Source: Papaver somniferum
Taxonomy: Eukaryota; Streptophyta; Magnoliopsida; Ranunculales; Papaveraceae
Length of the DNA stretch: 64,000 nt
Direction: 5' to 3'
Assembly (NCBI RefSeq): GCF_003573695.1
Contig: NC_039358.1
Coordinates: 237,402,337-237,466,336, forward strand
The position numbers and the translations under genes were made by a program. Shown here in pieces: positions 32,401-44,196 of this stretch (position 1 is its first letter; the number at the start of each line of letters is the position of its first letter). The notes beneath the pieces were generated by a model. The model was given only the letters and a program-made list of their open reading frames with translations. It did no database searches and was not told the origin of the DNA.

Positions 32401-33770
32401 CGTAATGAAACCTAGACGCAATGTGATATAGTCTGATTTGGTCACAGACCCGTAAAATTGCTTGAAGAATGAATGCTGCAAAGACGTAAAAATACATTAG
32501 TACACAATTCAATGTCAATAACACTAGAGTATTAGAGTATTCGCTGAGTGACAACATAGCTATGACAATGACTTACAAACCAGCTTAGTATTGCTGAATC
32601 TCTCCCACAAATGAGAAAATGGTCCTTGATAAAAGCATGTTGATGGACATGTGTGACCTTGTTCAGATGCTTTGTAGTATCATATTTATCTTTCGCAATA
32701 GAATCCTCCCAGTGCTTCCACATACGAATCTATAACATAAAATTCATTTCAACATCCACATATAATCAACAGTAAGTAAAAGAACTTTAAAAGATGATAA
32801 ACGAACAACGGATAAATCAAAAGATATGAGATCAGTTACCTTTATACCGCCGAAAAGAATGGTGAGAACACAAAATGTGACATGGACAATAGCCAATACA
32901 AAGATAAAGATATGCAAATGATGCAATGCCTCAGTAGACAACAAAGGGACCTTTCCCTGCACAACCAAAAAAACCAATTCACTATCCAATGAACAAAAGA
33001 AATTTCACCAATTTCACTAGTCCACCAAGTGTTCGCCCGGAGAATCAAAAAAACGAATTCCTTAAAAGACTATTCAAATATACCTTTTTAGTGCAGTATT
33101 CATTATTCCCTTCTGATGCAAGAAGCCTTCTACCAATACCAGAAATGAAACCAAGATGAGCAACCTCTTTAAGCCCAGGCTTACTACATGGAAGTAGATG
33201 ATTAGTCCACCTCTCATGTATACAGATTTTAGAGATTGTGTTTTGAAACACCGTCAGTAGCAATGAAATGAACCCTAAAAGCATCAATTCTGCAAACAAA
33301 CAAAAAAAATTCCAAAAAGTTACAATCTTGAAGACCCCAATACCTCCATTAATCAAAACCCATCGGGTAAAACCAAGTAAAGAGATGATAAGGGGTGGTT
33401 TTACCTTCTTTGATTTTCTGTAAAGCTTCAAAAAGAGGCTTTTGATTTTTCCTCTTCAAATACTGTAAATCATCAAAAATCGAAAACAACCCATGATTAA
33501 TCCATCAATAATCTGAAGTGGGTTTTGATTAATTAACAAGATTAAGCTAAAATTGGATGATATTTACGGATTCAATTGAAGAAAAACAGAGGAATTTTAG
33601 GTTGTTGAGAGAAAAGGATTGAAAGCAGCTACCTTTCCAAGTGAATGAAGAAGTCTTTCAACAACAAGAGATATGAATACAATGAGTGAACAAACCATTG
33701 CAACAATCCATGTTGGTGTAAATTCTAATGAATTCGCATCAATCTCTCCTTCTTCACCTCCTCCTGCCAT
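29472..33770 (-). CDS. MLO: MLO-family seven-transmembrane protein, 13 exons (MLO1-like)
   Basis: Exons (descending): 33770-33633, 33462-33405, 33289-33084, 32956-32840, 32729-32577, 32475-32401, 32305-32217, 31992-31943, 31507-31467, 30516-30307, 30098-30031, 29923-29863, 29753-29472. All introns are GT-AG and the phases agree, giving 515 codons with no stop, the usual family length. It starts MAGGGEEGEIDANSLEFTPTW. Seven hydrophobic segments lie near residues 21-38, 67-82, 149-170, 280-296, 298-318, 356-379 and 399-419. Hallmarks include ELMLLGFISLLLTVFQ, LHIFIFVLAIVHVTF, FKKVVGISWYLWIFVVIFLL, KPSDEHFWFS and DSCIMGQVRYIIPRLVIG. The calmodulin-binding helix with its key Trp is near 434-453 (VGLVGWAQKAKKRG). 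MLO proteins sit in the plasma membrane. Some members act as calcium channels, and some confer powdery-mildew susceptibility. Which role applies here is unknown. The sequence looks closest to the MLO1 group. It appears intact. Confidence 0.96.
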
Positions 33771-34250
33771 TAATTAATGGCCTCCTTTTAACAAATTAGA
33801 CCTTTCTTTTTTCTTTCTTTTTTTGCAAAATCTGTGCTTTTTGGTTTAATTAGCTGGAATTGAGTCTTGAGACAAATGGGGTCTGAAACTCTGAATAGAA
33901 TTTGAAATGATTGAAGAAATTCCAGAGAGAGAGTGTGTGTGAGATTTATAGAGACATAAAGAGAGAGTGAATATAATATTGATGGAGATGACAGAGAGAA
34001 AGTAGTGAGGTAGTGATGTTGACGATGATGATGACAAAGATTTGAACCGCGTTTTAGTAATTAAAACGGCCGGACGGACGGACATCTGAATTCTTACTTT
34101 AATTTTGATTTTAATTTCTTTTTTTAAGTGATTGAGAATCTGAATTTTGAGATGAGAAAGGGATGGATGGATTGACGCGTTCGAATTTTCTTTTAATGAG
34201 ATCTTTTTTCTTGTGATTTGATTGAAATTATTGTAATTTATATAACTCAA
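33771..34250 (-). promoter_or_regulatory. MLO 5' UTR and core promoter
   Basis: On the minus strand TATAAAT (33950-33944) precedes a CACACACACTCTCTCTCTGG tract. That puts a likely start site near 33915, about 145 bp upstream of the ATG at 33770. Further CT-rich (TCTCTC) tracts lie at about 33960-34010, a usual Y-patch-like feature of plant promoters. A 134-codon frame overlapping this stretch is low-complexity and not called. Confidence 0.6.
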
Positions 34251-34535
34251 TTTTTAGGTGTGAATGAATATGAGATTCGAAGAATCCAGAAGATTGAGAT
34301 TGTAAGAAGTGGCAGTAAAAAAAGGGAATCCAGAGTGCCTAAATTGGTAGAGCAGACCTTGTTGTGGAGGGCAGGTCTTGATAGTGAAAGGCAGCATCTT
34401 AACTATTTATGGGTAGCTGGATTGCACAGACGCGGACACTACAAAATTTTCAAAAAATTAGGACGCGGACACGTATATACATATTTTATTTATATATTAT
34501 TTATATATATAATCATGTATTTATACAGGTAAACT
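34251..34535. other. Intergenic, nothing recognised
   Basis: A short plus-strand frame is open across 34218-34532 but has no recognisable domain. Its end is TATATA-rich. Not called. Confidence 0.4.
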
Positions 34536-34539
34536 TCAA

Positions 34540-34785
34540 TGTAAAAAGTGATAGCGTGTTTGAACACCAGAAGCATTTCCTGAAATAGAAATCAATCTCA
34601 AAAGTCGGAAGTTTAATCACCAAAAACAATAATAGCGTGTTTGAATATCAAAAGTTGGAAGTTGAATCTCATTTCAAAAGAGTAATAGCGTGTTTAAATA
34701 CCAGAAACATTTCCAGAAATAGAAATCAATCTCAAGAGTTGGAAGTTTAATCACCAAAATTAGGCTTCTTTTAGCGATATTATCT
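34540..34785. repeat. Local tandem duplication, unit about 70-140 bp
   Basis: ATAGCGTGTTTRAAYAYCARAA occurs near 34549, 34633 and 34685. AATAGAAATCAATCTCAARAG and GGAAGTTTAATCACCAAAA flank two of the copies. Confidence 0.75.
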
Positions 34786-34819
34786 TCCAGCACTTACTTC
34801 TAATTTTTCGACTTACTTA

Positions 34820-35190
34820 ACTTCAAAGGTAACTTTTGGAAATGTATCCAAAGTCCAAACATGTTAGCGAATAAACAGTAACCAGCCACGGTTATACCGT
34901 GTTATATACGTGGGAAAGTAACGCGGAAATTCTCACCAACTACTATACGGCCATATCATTTATGAAGAAGAAGGCCAAGTTGCACCACAAATTTCTGCAA
35001 AATAGGACAGGCCTGAAATTGGCAATATGCAAATGCCAAGGCAATAATCAAGGGAGAAAGTCCAACTTATATCTCTTTTCAAATTAAAATTACATTTCCT
35101 TTCTTTAACGTTTTTCAGATGACTATAATAACCCCATGTGCTACGACTTCTTGTCTACTCTAGTAAATCATCCAAGATTCTCTGGAGTTT
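34820..35190. repeat. Dispersed repeat R1, copy 2
   Basis: It shares GTGTTATATACGTGGGAAA, GGCAATATGCAAATGCCAAGG, TTTAACGTTTTTCAGATGA and AAGATTCTCTGGAGTTTAGG with copies at 14500 and 40396. No coding potential. Confidence 0.78.
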
Positions 35191-35459
35191 AGGACATAGA
35201 GTTAGATCATTCTTCGTATGTTTTTGTTTTTAACTAACAATTCCGGGAATCCGGATATCATCATATTCTTTTTTATAGGAATTACTGTTTAGTCCAATTT
35301 TTCATGATTCAGTTAGTGGCTAGTCCATACGTGGAAAAACATTTACTTTCTAATTCAAAAACATGATTTTGGACTAGATTATTTACTCTCTAATCCAAAA
35401 ACTTCGTGGAGATTATAAAGTGTATTCTCTAAATGCCTAAAACATCCTTCCAGATCTAA

Positions 35460-36110
35460 TTAGTATCAATACATATAAATGTTACTAGTAGTATGTTACT
35501 ACATACTAGTAATATCAACAAGGTGATACTACATATTAATATGTACTATACTAATAGTAACAAAAATATCTTACTAATTTGTTACTAGTAAATAAGATAA
35601 TTACTTTACTATACTAGTTACTACTAATATACCATACTAATAGTAACTAGTATACTAGTTACTACTATTATACTAGTAGTAACTAGTATACTAGTATATA
35701 CTACTAGTATGCTAGTATACTACTAGTACTAGTAGTATACTATATACTACTAGTATGCTAGTATACTACTAGTACTAGTAGTATACTATATACTAGTAAC
35801 TAGTACTAGTAATAACATCTAGTATCAATACATAACAATTTTTTGATATGTAGTATCAATACATAACATACTACATATCAATATGTAGTATCAAAATATA
35901 ACATACTAAATATCAAACATACTACATATCGGTATGTAGTATCAATATATAATATACTACATATCAGTATGTAGTATCAATACATAACATAACAATATTA
36001 AACATAACATATTGATACTACATGTTAATATATAGTATCAATATATAACATATTACTACTAGTACTAGTTACTACTAGTATACTAGTTACTACATATTAC
36101 TACTAGTATA
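35460..36110. repeat. TACTAGTA / ATACTACATAT low-complexity palindromic tract
   Basis: About 650 bp are built almost wholly from TACTAGTA-type and GATACTACATAT-type words and their inversions. Many are self-complementary (for example ACTACATATCGGTATGTAGT near 35920). Repeats such as TAGTATGCTAGTATACTAC occur in tandem near 35700 and 35750. The copies are irregular. Confidence 0.85.
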
Positions 36111-37365
36111 TTGATGTTTTATTGATCTACAATGACTTTCTTCTGTATTTAGCTTGTCCCCCTCTACTCGGATTACATTTCCCTATATTTATACCTTTGC
36201 GAACTAGGGTCTTACCCTCATTATGAGGTAAACATAAATTGTATTTACTTCCCTTGCATGCCTCCAGGTATTAAGTTTGCATGAAACTGCCCTTGCATGT
36301 TTCCTGGCATTAATCTTCCATGCATGCCTTCCGTGTATTTTATACACGGTACAAACAACATGGCTTAAGGTAGGACTTATAATTTCGAAAAGGTGTTTTA
36401 AGTAAAATTTACTACCTCCATTTCAAAAAGGTTGGTTTATTTTAGTGATGAAAGGTCTAATGGTTGAACTACTCGGTACTACTCCCTCCACTCCAGGTTT
36501 ATTTTGTGTGCAATTTATAAAACCAAAGCCTTTTATAGAAGAAGAATACAATCAAATTAAATGGTCGGATTTTATTTCCGGATATACCATCATCTCTCCC
36601 TTATACATAAATTTTTTTTTGGATATCTTTGTTGTTTATCGCTCTTTCTCTTCCCGATCTACTTGTAATTGATGTCCTTATTTGTGTTAGGATTTTGATT
36701 ATTTTGTATTTTGATGTTTTTGTTATTCTTATAAGCAAACATGTAATCACGATTGTGATCTGAATGAATTGAAATATGTAGATTGTCCAAAAAAAAAAAA
36801 AATAACTATTGGTTGAAAATTTTGAATCCAAAACATGGGACAAAACGACCAATTAATTAGCGTGTATTAGCTGGTTCAATTAAATACTCGCAAAGCAGAA
36901 AAAGAAAAGCACTCCACCCCGGTGTAAGTGGTACTGAGGCTAAAACCAAAGCCTTTTATACACTAATTTAACTAGTAGTAGTTTGATGTTCGCTATTTTC
37001 TAAAGAATGCTTTAACCCACACCAACCGATTACTATAATCTAGTGAGCTTTAATTAAAGACACTAATTGCTATTAATTTGTAAAGGTACATATTTATGTT
37101 TCAGCGGTGTCCCTCCGATCCCCATTATAGTGTCTCAGAAGCTCTATTCTACTTCTCCCGTTTCTCCCGTCTCAGAACAATAGGCTATAAATTTTCTTAA
37201 TCAATACAGAAGCACTGCATTGATTTAAAAAGAAACAAAAATGACGTAAATAGACGTAAGTGATTTACTCTTAGATCAGACATTCACCCCCAACCTGTTG
37301 ACTGTTGCAATAAAATCGCCTATTAGCCCATTGTTTTTGCTTGGCTTTGTCAGTGATTGAATAAT
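36111..37365. other. Intergenic, no gene; short duplicated words
   Basis: AAACCAAAGCCTTTTATA occurs near 36521 and 36942. TACTCCCTCCACTCC near 36479 resembles one end of a Stowaway-type MITE, but no partner end was found. An A-run is at 36788-36801. Confidence 0.45.
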
Positions 37366-38990
37366 GGGAATTTTAATCAAGTGCCACACTTCCAATTTCC
37401 AGTTTAAAAAACTGCCACCATTTTTTTCAGAATTAATAAAGCGCCACAACTGTTATATGTTCCGTTAAGGCCCACATGATTGGTCATTTATAGTTGACCT
37501 GGTCAATTTTTCATGATGCAATTACCTAATTATCCTTCCATTTGGTTATTATCTAATTCTCATTGAAGAGAAAATCAATTCTCTTCCTCTCTTGTTATCT
37601 TCTTCTTCACCTGCTCTTCATCTATTTTCTTTTCTGATTTCAATACCAGAGAGTTGAACTTTAATTTGCGCAAGAACTTTATAATTTAGTGAATTCAAGA
37701 GAGTGTTTATGAGATTGTAGAGCTGTTCTTTGTCAGAATTTATGTTAATTGAGGAACTGTAAATTAAGGTTAGGGTCTCTCTGAGAATCGAGGATGAAGA
37801 TGATAATTCTGAGGCTTAGATCGAGAGAAGAGGAAGAAAATCCAGTAATGATTGGTGGGAGTGAAGTTGATTTGAGAAAACAAACAAGTTAACCTCAAAT
37901 TAAAGGTAAATCAAAGATTCAATTTAGGGCTTATGTTCTATTTTGGGTTAATATAAAATTGGTACTGTTATTAATCCGCAAATGATGAGTTTTCTGATGT
38001 GAGAACCATGAAAAGAAAATTAACATATTATAATGAGGATTAGAGAATTAGGGTTCATGAAATTGGAATAGGGAAAGAAGATAAATTACTGTTATAGATG
38101 TAATTAGGGGTTTTGAAGAATGGGTATGAATCAGAGATAGGGCTTGAACGTGATTTAGGTTTTTTTTCTTCAATTTTTGCTTTGTAGATTTCCATTGTTA
38201 TCTCTAACAGACAATTTAATTCTTTTTTTCCATAGTTTTTCTCTGCTGATTTTGGAACTAAGGAATTGCTTTTGAAACATTGAGAAGTTTATGTTTGAAT
38301 TGGCAGAACATGATGTTGTTGTTGAGATAAGATTCAGTGCGATTTTGGGTCTTAAAAGAAATGATGTTTGCTGAGATAAACAGAGAACTTGATGTTGCTG
38401 AGATATGGTGTTGGTTCTGTGGCTAGTGGTTGTTCAATCTCAACACCAGATAAGAGATATCATAGGTGTTTTACAAGAGCAGAAAGAATTGTTGTTGGTT
38501 GAATATCATGTGGTGGTTTGAGGTGTTATTTTCTCTGGAGAGTACAAATGGTGTCGTTGAGTGGAAAACAGGGAAATGAGTTGAAAGATAATGCTGCGTA
38601 GGTGCTGGCTGTTATGGAGAATGAATAGATGAATGTTACGATGGAAATGTGCACGGAAGAATAGCCTGAAATAGGATGTAGAATGACCAGAAAACAGTCT
38701 AATCTCTTAAAGATCGTTATGATGACTTGATTTAGCTCTGACTCACAACTTAACCGGCTAATGACTCGCTATGATGACTTGATTTAACTCAGTATAGTGA
38801 GACGATTTGCGGGCGTTGATGTCTTTTACTAAGCTGGATAACTGCCACCTATGTACTAACGGATGTCAACTGTTTTTTTGAAAAAAACGGGATGAAAAAG
38901 GTCAAATGTGTGGCACTAAATAAATTCTGAAAAAAACAATGACACTTTCTTAAACATGAAATTAAAAGTGTGGCACTTTATTAAAATCCC
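37366..38990. mobile_element. 1.6-kb TIR element, probably Mutator-like and non-autonomous
   Basis: The left end GGGAATTTTAATCAAGTGCC and the right end (reverse complement GGGATTTTAATAAAGTGCC) form TIRs of about 90 bp. Both continue through CACACTT, GTTTAA and TTTTTTTCAGAATT. AATAAT lies outside both ends, but no full 9-bp TSD is visible. The 1.4-kb interior has no frame above 60 codons and looks like a 5'-UTR/intron type of sequence. The superfamily call rests on long TIRs beginning GGG, as in the certain Mutator-type MITE at 27053. Confidence 0.75.
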
Positions 38991-38991
38991 C

Positions 38992-40395
38992 AATAATGAG
39001 TAGTGGATGTCCACGAAGTCTCTAACCAGACTTTTGGCGATCTTCATCTTGTACCAATATTTTCTTTTTTTTTCCCTTTTTCTTGGAGTGGTTTCATATA
39101 AGTTCTTTCTTTTCCATTTTCATTTCATTTGTTTTTATGAGAAATATATTAAGCTAAAGCAAAATGGCTAGTGGAAAATGTTACATGTGAGGAAATATAG
39201 TAGAGAGTCGTCTAAAAAACTCTTCCAAATGCTTTAAAATCTGTCATTAACGTGGGGACGAAGTAGTTGATGTTCCCGCTATAATCCATAACCCTTTTCT
39301 GGACTTTAAAGAAGACAGTCTCAATCGATATTCCTTGGAATACTTTTCATGATGTGCATGGTAGTGTCACTCAGTGACACACCCACCCTTGTGTCATATA
39401 CTTTTTATTTCTTTAGGTGAAAAGAAAAGGTGATTAATTATTTAGCATTATCGATCATAGCTTTTGTTTTATTCATTTCACGCTTTTTTACTTTTCTGAT
39501 CGATACTGCACTGCAGTGCTCAGTTTACATCCTTCAACTCTTTTATGAACTATATGAATTAAAATGAGTCTCTAACCAGAGGGCTAATTTTCCCTTTGAG
39601 AGTCTTATTCAACCGTCGAGAGTAACTTAATTAGGCAGATGAAAAAATTGTTGGGCTTAACTGGGAGCTGCAATACATTTACTGCATAATAATATTATTA
39701 CTAATGTCATTTTAGATTTTAGTTATGCTTCTAAGATTAAATTCACTGTCTAGAATTTAAGAAAATAAAGGTCTTGGAATCTTAGTTGGAAGAAATTAAA
39801 TCCCAAAATATGATCCTCCATCCGTAGGACAAGTAGTTGATAGCACTTGAAACCCAGAAACCAAAGCAGGGTACTCTATCTTGTTGGACCACAGGGGTTA
39901 ATTATATATATGGAATGGTTGCTCCAAAATTACAATCTACTTCATGAAAAGGTGGTACTGTTTGTAACCTGTAAGTTTAATTAGCATCATGGGTATTCTT
40001 AGAGCCAAAGTAATTAGTAGAAGAAGAAAGAAAAGTGTGAAACGAACCTAGTTATCAAAAGTTTAAGAAACACTAATTTGAGAAAACAAGAACCTGGAGA
40101 AAAAAGAAACAGAGGAACAGACAAAAAGATTAGAACTAATACACTGCACGCAACTTTGAGACGTATTGGGGCCTGTACATAATAACTGAAGCTAACTTGG
40201 ATTGGACTAGATTTGGACTCACTCTTTAGTCTACGATGGGTGTTTCTGCTATGAATGTGAAACCTCCATACGATACGATTAAGATGCAGTGAATCTGATA
40301 GAGAAAGGCATGCAGCATCTTATCCATTTCTAGAAAGTCATGCACTCATCTTAGTTGGACTTACATTTATGCCTCTCAAACTGCACACGGTAAGC
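38992..40395. other. Intergenic, nothing recognised
   Basis: GTCTCTAACCAGA occurs near 39019 and 39569. Otherwise it is A/T-rich sequence without open frames. Confidence 0.5.
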
Positions 40396-40925
40396 ATGAC
40401 ACAGACAACTGTAGCTACAGTTGTGCCGTGTTATTTACGTGGGAACATAACTCTCACTTCACGCAGACAACTGCGTGACCGTATAACACCATTTATTTAT
40501 TTATTTAAAAAAAAACAGTTTAAAACCCAAAGGTCATATTAGAGTTTAAATTTCCAAGAAATTTATTACCTACAAGCTCAGGTAGCTATGAAAAAAAAAT
40601 GAAAAATTCTCTCATCCCGATGTTGACGAGTTTTGAACTCAGACCGCTGGTATCATCACCCAACAATTTTTTCACTATATCACTGTGACATCTTCATATA
40701 ACACCATTTATGAAGGCAGAGTTGCACAGATATTTCTGCAAATTAGGACAAGCTAGAAATTGGCACTATACAAAGGCAATTAGACTCAAATCAAGGGAGA
40801 AAGTCTATCTTTATCTCTTTGATTAGCTGAGTACATGTCTTTTAACGTTTTTCAGATAATTATAACAAGCCCATGTGCTGCGACTTCCGGTCTAGCCAAT
40901 CATGCAAGATTCTCTGAATATCATC
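40396..40925. repeat. Dispersed repeat R1, copy 3 with insertion
   Basis: GTGCCGTGTTATTTACGTGGG, CAAGGGAGAAAGTCTA, TTTTAACGTTTTTCAGATAA and CATGCAAGATTCTCTGAAT match copies 1 and 2. An extra ~190 bp (about 40490-40690) interrupts it. A further R1-like word (AAAGGTAACTTTTCGAGATG) appears at 42296-42316, beyond the TIR element. Confidence 0.72.
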
Positions 40926-41061
40926 ATAAGAATTGCATACTTTTATCAGACAATACAAGTTTGGTGGCCTTTATATATTTTGTTTTTCTAAACTAGGTAG
41001 ATCGTGCATGCAAACTCAAAAATCATAACAAGTTATTAGTTCCGATTCTTGGGTTGAATTA

Positions 41062-42283
41062 CAAGCTTATTATACGGGTGGTATGATTTATTAGAGGGGC
41101 GACATTATGATGGTAATATCCCTTTAGTTGGTTAGAGGATGTCTTAAAGGGGATGTAAATTAACTAGATTACCCTTTTCACCTTAAATCAACCAAAATCA
41201 AATCAATTTTTTTTAAACCTAATGAATAAAAAAAATCAAATCAGTTTTTTTTTCATCTTCTCTTCTCCTCCATCAACTGTAATCTCCATTAAAACTGGAA
41301 ATTTCATCGTCTTCGATTAATCAACGATTTCGAAAATTGATCAAGTGTAATGACTTATATGAGGTATATTATGAAAAACCCAGTTAGGGTTTAGTTTATT
41401 TTGTTCGATTTAAGTTTAATTTCTATCAGAATTTAGGGTTTTAGGTGAAAATTGAAATTGAAATTTATGGGTTTATGTGAGCTACGGTTGATTTTAACTC
41501 TATTACGAACCGTAACTGAAGAATTTGATGTTGTTACGGTTGGTAATAGTTCAATTACCAACCGTATGTTTTTTTATCTGAAAATTTTCTTCAATTACGG
41601 TTGGTAACCATTTTTATTACCAACCGTAGCTCAGTTACGGTTGGTATCGAGCATTTGGTTACCAACCGTAACTCAGTTACGGTTGGTATTGGGCATTTGG
41701 TTACCAACTTTAACTGAGTTACGGTTCGTATCGATCATTTAGTTACCAACCGTAACTGGTTTTACAATTGGGTTTTTCCCTAAATTTAATCAGTTACGGT
41801 TGGTAGTTCATCTTTTACGAACCGTAACTATGAATTACGGTTGGTTACGAGCGAAATGCCAACCGTAATTAGCTCTGAAAATGTAAGAATTTTTTTTTTT
41901 ACGTATTTGAGCAACAAAAAGCTAGTTGGGACTAATTTAGAAGTATACCTGGTCATTTTCAGGCATTAGGTTTTCACTTTGTTGGTTAATTTCTTCAATT
42001 GACTGAGATTGACCTTCACTTTGGGTTAAAACTTCTCTACCATCTCCAAACTTTTTTTTTTTTTTAAAACTCTAAAATATGATTTTGAGTTAATATAAGT
42101 GAATTTAATCATTAACATTAAACTTGATTATCATCACTAAACTAGGTTATCAATTATGAGGGTTAATTTGTCATTTCCAATTTTTTTTAATAAGGGACAC
42201 CTTGAATGGTCATGTAATGACCCTTTTTGTCCTATTAGAATGCCTCCCCTCTAATTAACCATGTCGCCCATATGATAAGCTTG
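41062..42283. mobile_element. TIR element with internal TTACGGTTGGTA array
   Basis: The left end CAAGCTTATTATACGGGTGG and the right end (reverse complement CAAGCTTATCATATGGGCGA) form TIRs of about 50 bp. Both continue with ATTAGAGGGG. A 3-bp TTA flanks both ends (41059-41061, 42284-42286). The interior (41475-41875) contains repeated TTACGGTTGGTA alternating with TACCAACCGTAA, making hairpins. No transposase. A 3-bp duplication is compatible with PIF/Harbinger or CACTA types, but the ends are not canonical for either. Confidence 0.75.
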
Positions 42284-42321
42284 TTAAATTAAGTCCAAAG
42301 GTAACTTTTCGAGATGTCACT

Positions 42322-43041
42322 TGTAGGTGTAAATAATCCACAGATCTAGGCGGAACAATCCTAGGCAATGAGGCATCAACAATAGGTGGAGTGTGAAGCA
42401 CCAAATCATCTTATCCAAGCTCGGTGCGAGAAAAGAGACATCGAAGAAATCCGTGAGGCCAGTACGTGTAAGGGTGAAACTCGGATGTGATGCCTGCCGA
42501 GTACAAGGGCAATAAATGCACTGACAAAACAGTTGAGAGGATAAGAAGTACCTGGTCAAAGTAAGACTCGGGACCGAGAGTATCAAGGACGACATCGGCC
42601 ATACTCACTAAGCAATCAACATCGGGTAGAAGGACGTCGGGAGAAGATACCACTAAGCTAGGCCCAGCATCTCAGGAAAAGCATCATCCGTCACCCGAGA
42701 AGGATATCAAGGAAGATGTACCACGACTCACACTGTAAATTGGATGTATCATCATGTGTAGCTATAAATAGAAAGCCTTGTAGAGAGCTAAAGCCCAAGC
42801 AATTCAGTGAGAAAGGAGAGAGAACTAAGAACATTGTGGTGAGTATAGAGAGTTTACTAGTGAGATACACCCCTTGTAACTTTGAATCAAGCAATAAAGA
42901 TCATCCCTTTACCCCCGTGGACGTAGGTAATCATACCGAACCACGTATATCTTATGTTCTTAAGCATCTCTTGTTTGTTGGCTTCAATATATGTGGGTTT
43001 ATGATTCTTTGGATGTAGAAGTAGGATTTTCCACCTCTACA
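42322..43041 (+). repeat. 5' LTR of the outer Tat element
   Basis: It begins TGTAGGTGTA and ends CCACCTCTACA. A TATA box GCTATAAATAG lies at about 42760-42770. It shares CCGTGGACGTAGG and CCGAACCACG with the LTR at 3457. Its 3' partner is outside the window, so the left boundary is inferred from the TG...CA ends. Confidence 0.75.
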
Positions 43042-44196
43042 TTCTGGTGCCGACTAAGGGGACCGTGTAACATCTTTATATACCTTGCATAAAGACCATT
43101 AAAGAGAGATTCCAAAGCTCCTAAATCATATCATGATGTTAGTCGATGTTAAGTGAAAGACTCTTATGACTAATAATATCAGTTTGTAGTCGAGTCTTTC
43201 GAAGCACCTTCTTTCTCAAAATCAAATATGTTACAATTGTTTTTGTCAAATCTTCGTTGAGCTCACGGAGTTTGCATCTCTGTCGAGTTGAAGAGTTTTG
43301 TTAATGGATTGAGTCATTGTATTTTTGTCTCGTGTTAAGTAAAATTCTCTTTATCTTGTTGTTTCGAGTCACGGAAACTTATGATTTGATCCTTTCCTTT
43401 GAAAATAGGTTCTTTGCGTCAAAATTCTCGAAATAATTACGAGTAAGGTCTCGAATTTGAACTATGGTCGGTTGTATTTTCTTATATGACTAGGACGAGC
43501 TGTTAGAAAGATTCAAAATCTCCCAAAAATATCTTTGTTGATGTTTGGTAGTAGTTAAAATGAAACTTCATCTCACCGGTCATTTCTCGTTGGCACAACA
43601 GTAGTAGTGGTAAAACCATCTCAAAATCATCGAGTTAGAGTTACCGAAACTATGGCTAGAAAGGGTATGATGAGCACTTAGGTGACAATCTCATCCTGAT
43701 CCCATAACAAGAGCCTTATAGTGTCGTTAGAAAGACAAAAAAATCCCAAGGTAAAGCTATCCTTGCGGAGTTCCAAGGAAAGAATCGTGAAATATTGTTT
43801 TAATAACCTGCGTAGTTGGGACACCGGCAAAACGATTGGCGGAAGTCACCATTATAAACCCTGGCCAAGAAATAAGCTTTCCGATTAAACGTACGAACGA
43901 TTAATGATTTCTGGCACAAGGAATGTTAGGAAAAATAATGATTAATGTATAAGAAAAGTACCGAAAGCGACGTAACCAAACCACATTTCAAAAACTGTCA
44001 TATTAGTCAAAACCAACTAACTTGCTGAGTTCAGCATGACAAAGTAAAAAGAATCGTACTTGGTTGAACTTTTTCTTTTCTGAGTGTCAGAACTATTGTA
44101 CTTCGTCCTTAAACCTTTTCGAAAGCAGTCCAAAGTGAGGTGTTGTGTGTTCTGTTGATGTAGGTAGGGACGGGCGAGCGACTCACACCCGAGCCG
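43042..44196 (+). other. Untranslated leader of the outer Tat element
   Basis: It contains the primer site (43045-43061) and ~1.1 kb without open frames. No other feature seen. Confidence 0.6.

Noticed and set aside
33846..34250. 134-codon minus-strand frame upstream of MLO
   Set aside because: It overlaps the MLO TATA box and CT-rich 5' region. The sequence is low-complexity (Ser/Leu/Lys) and has no domain.
36479..36960. Possible Stowaway MITE (TACTCCCTCCACTCC)
   Set aside because: No inverted partner end or TA duplication could be found, so only a similarity of one end remains.
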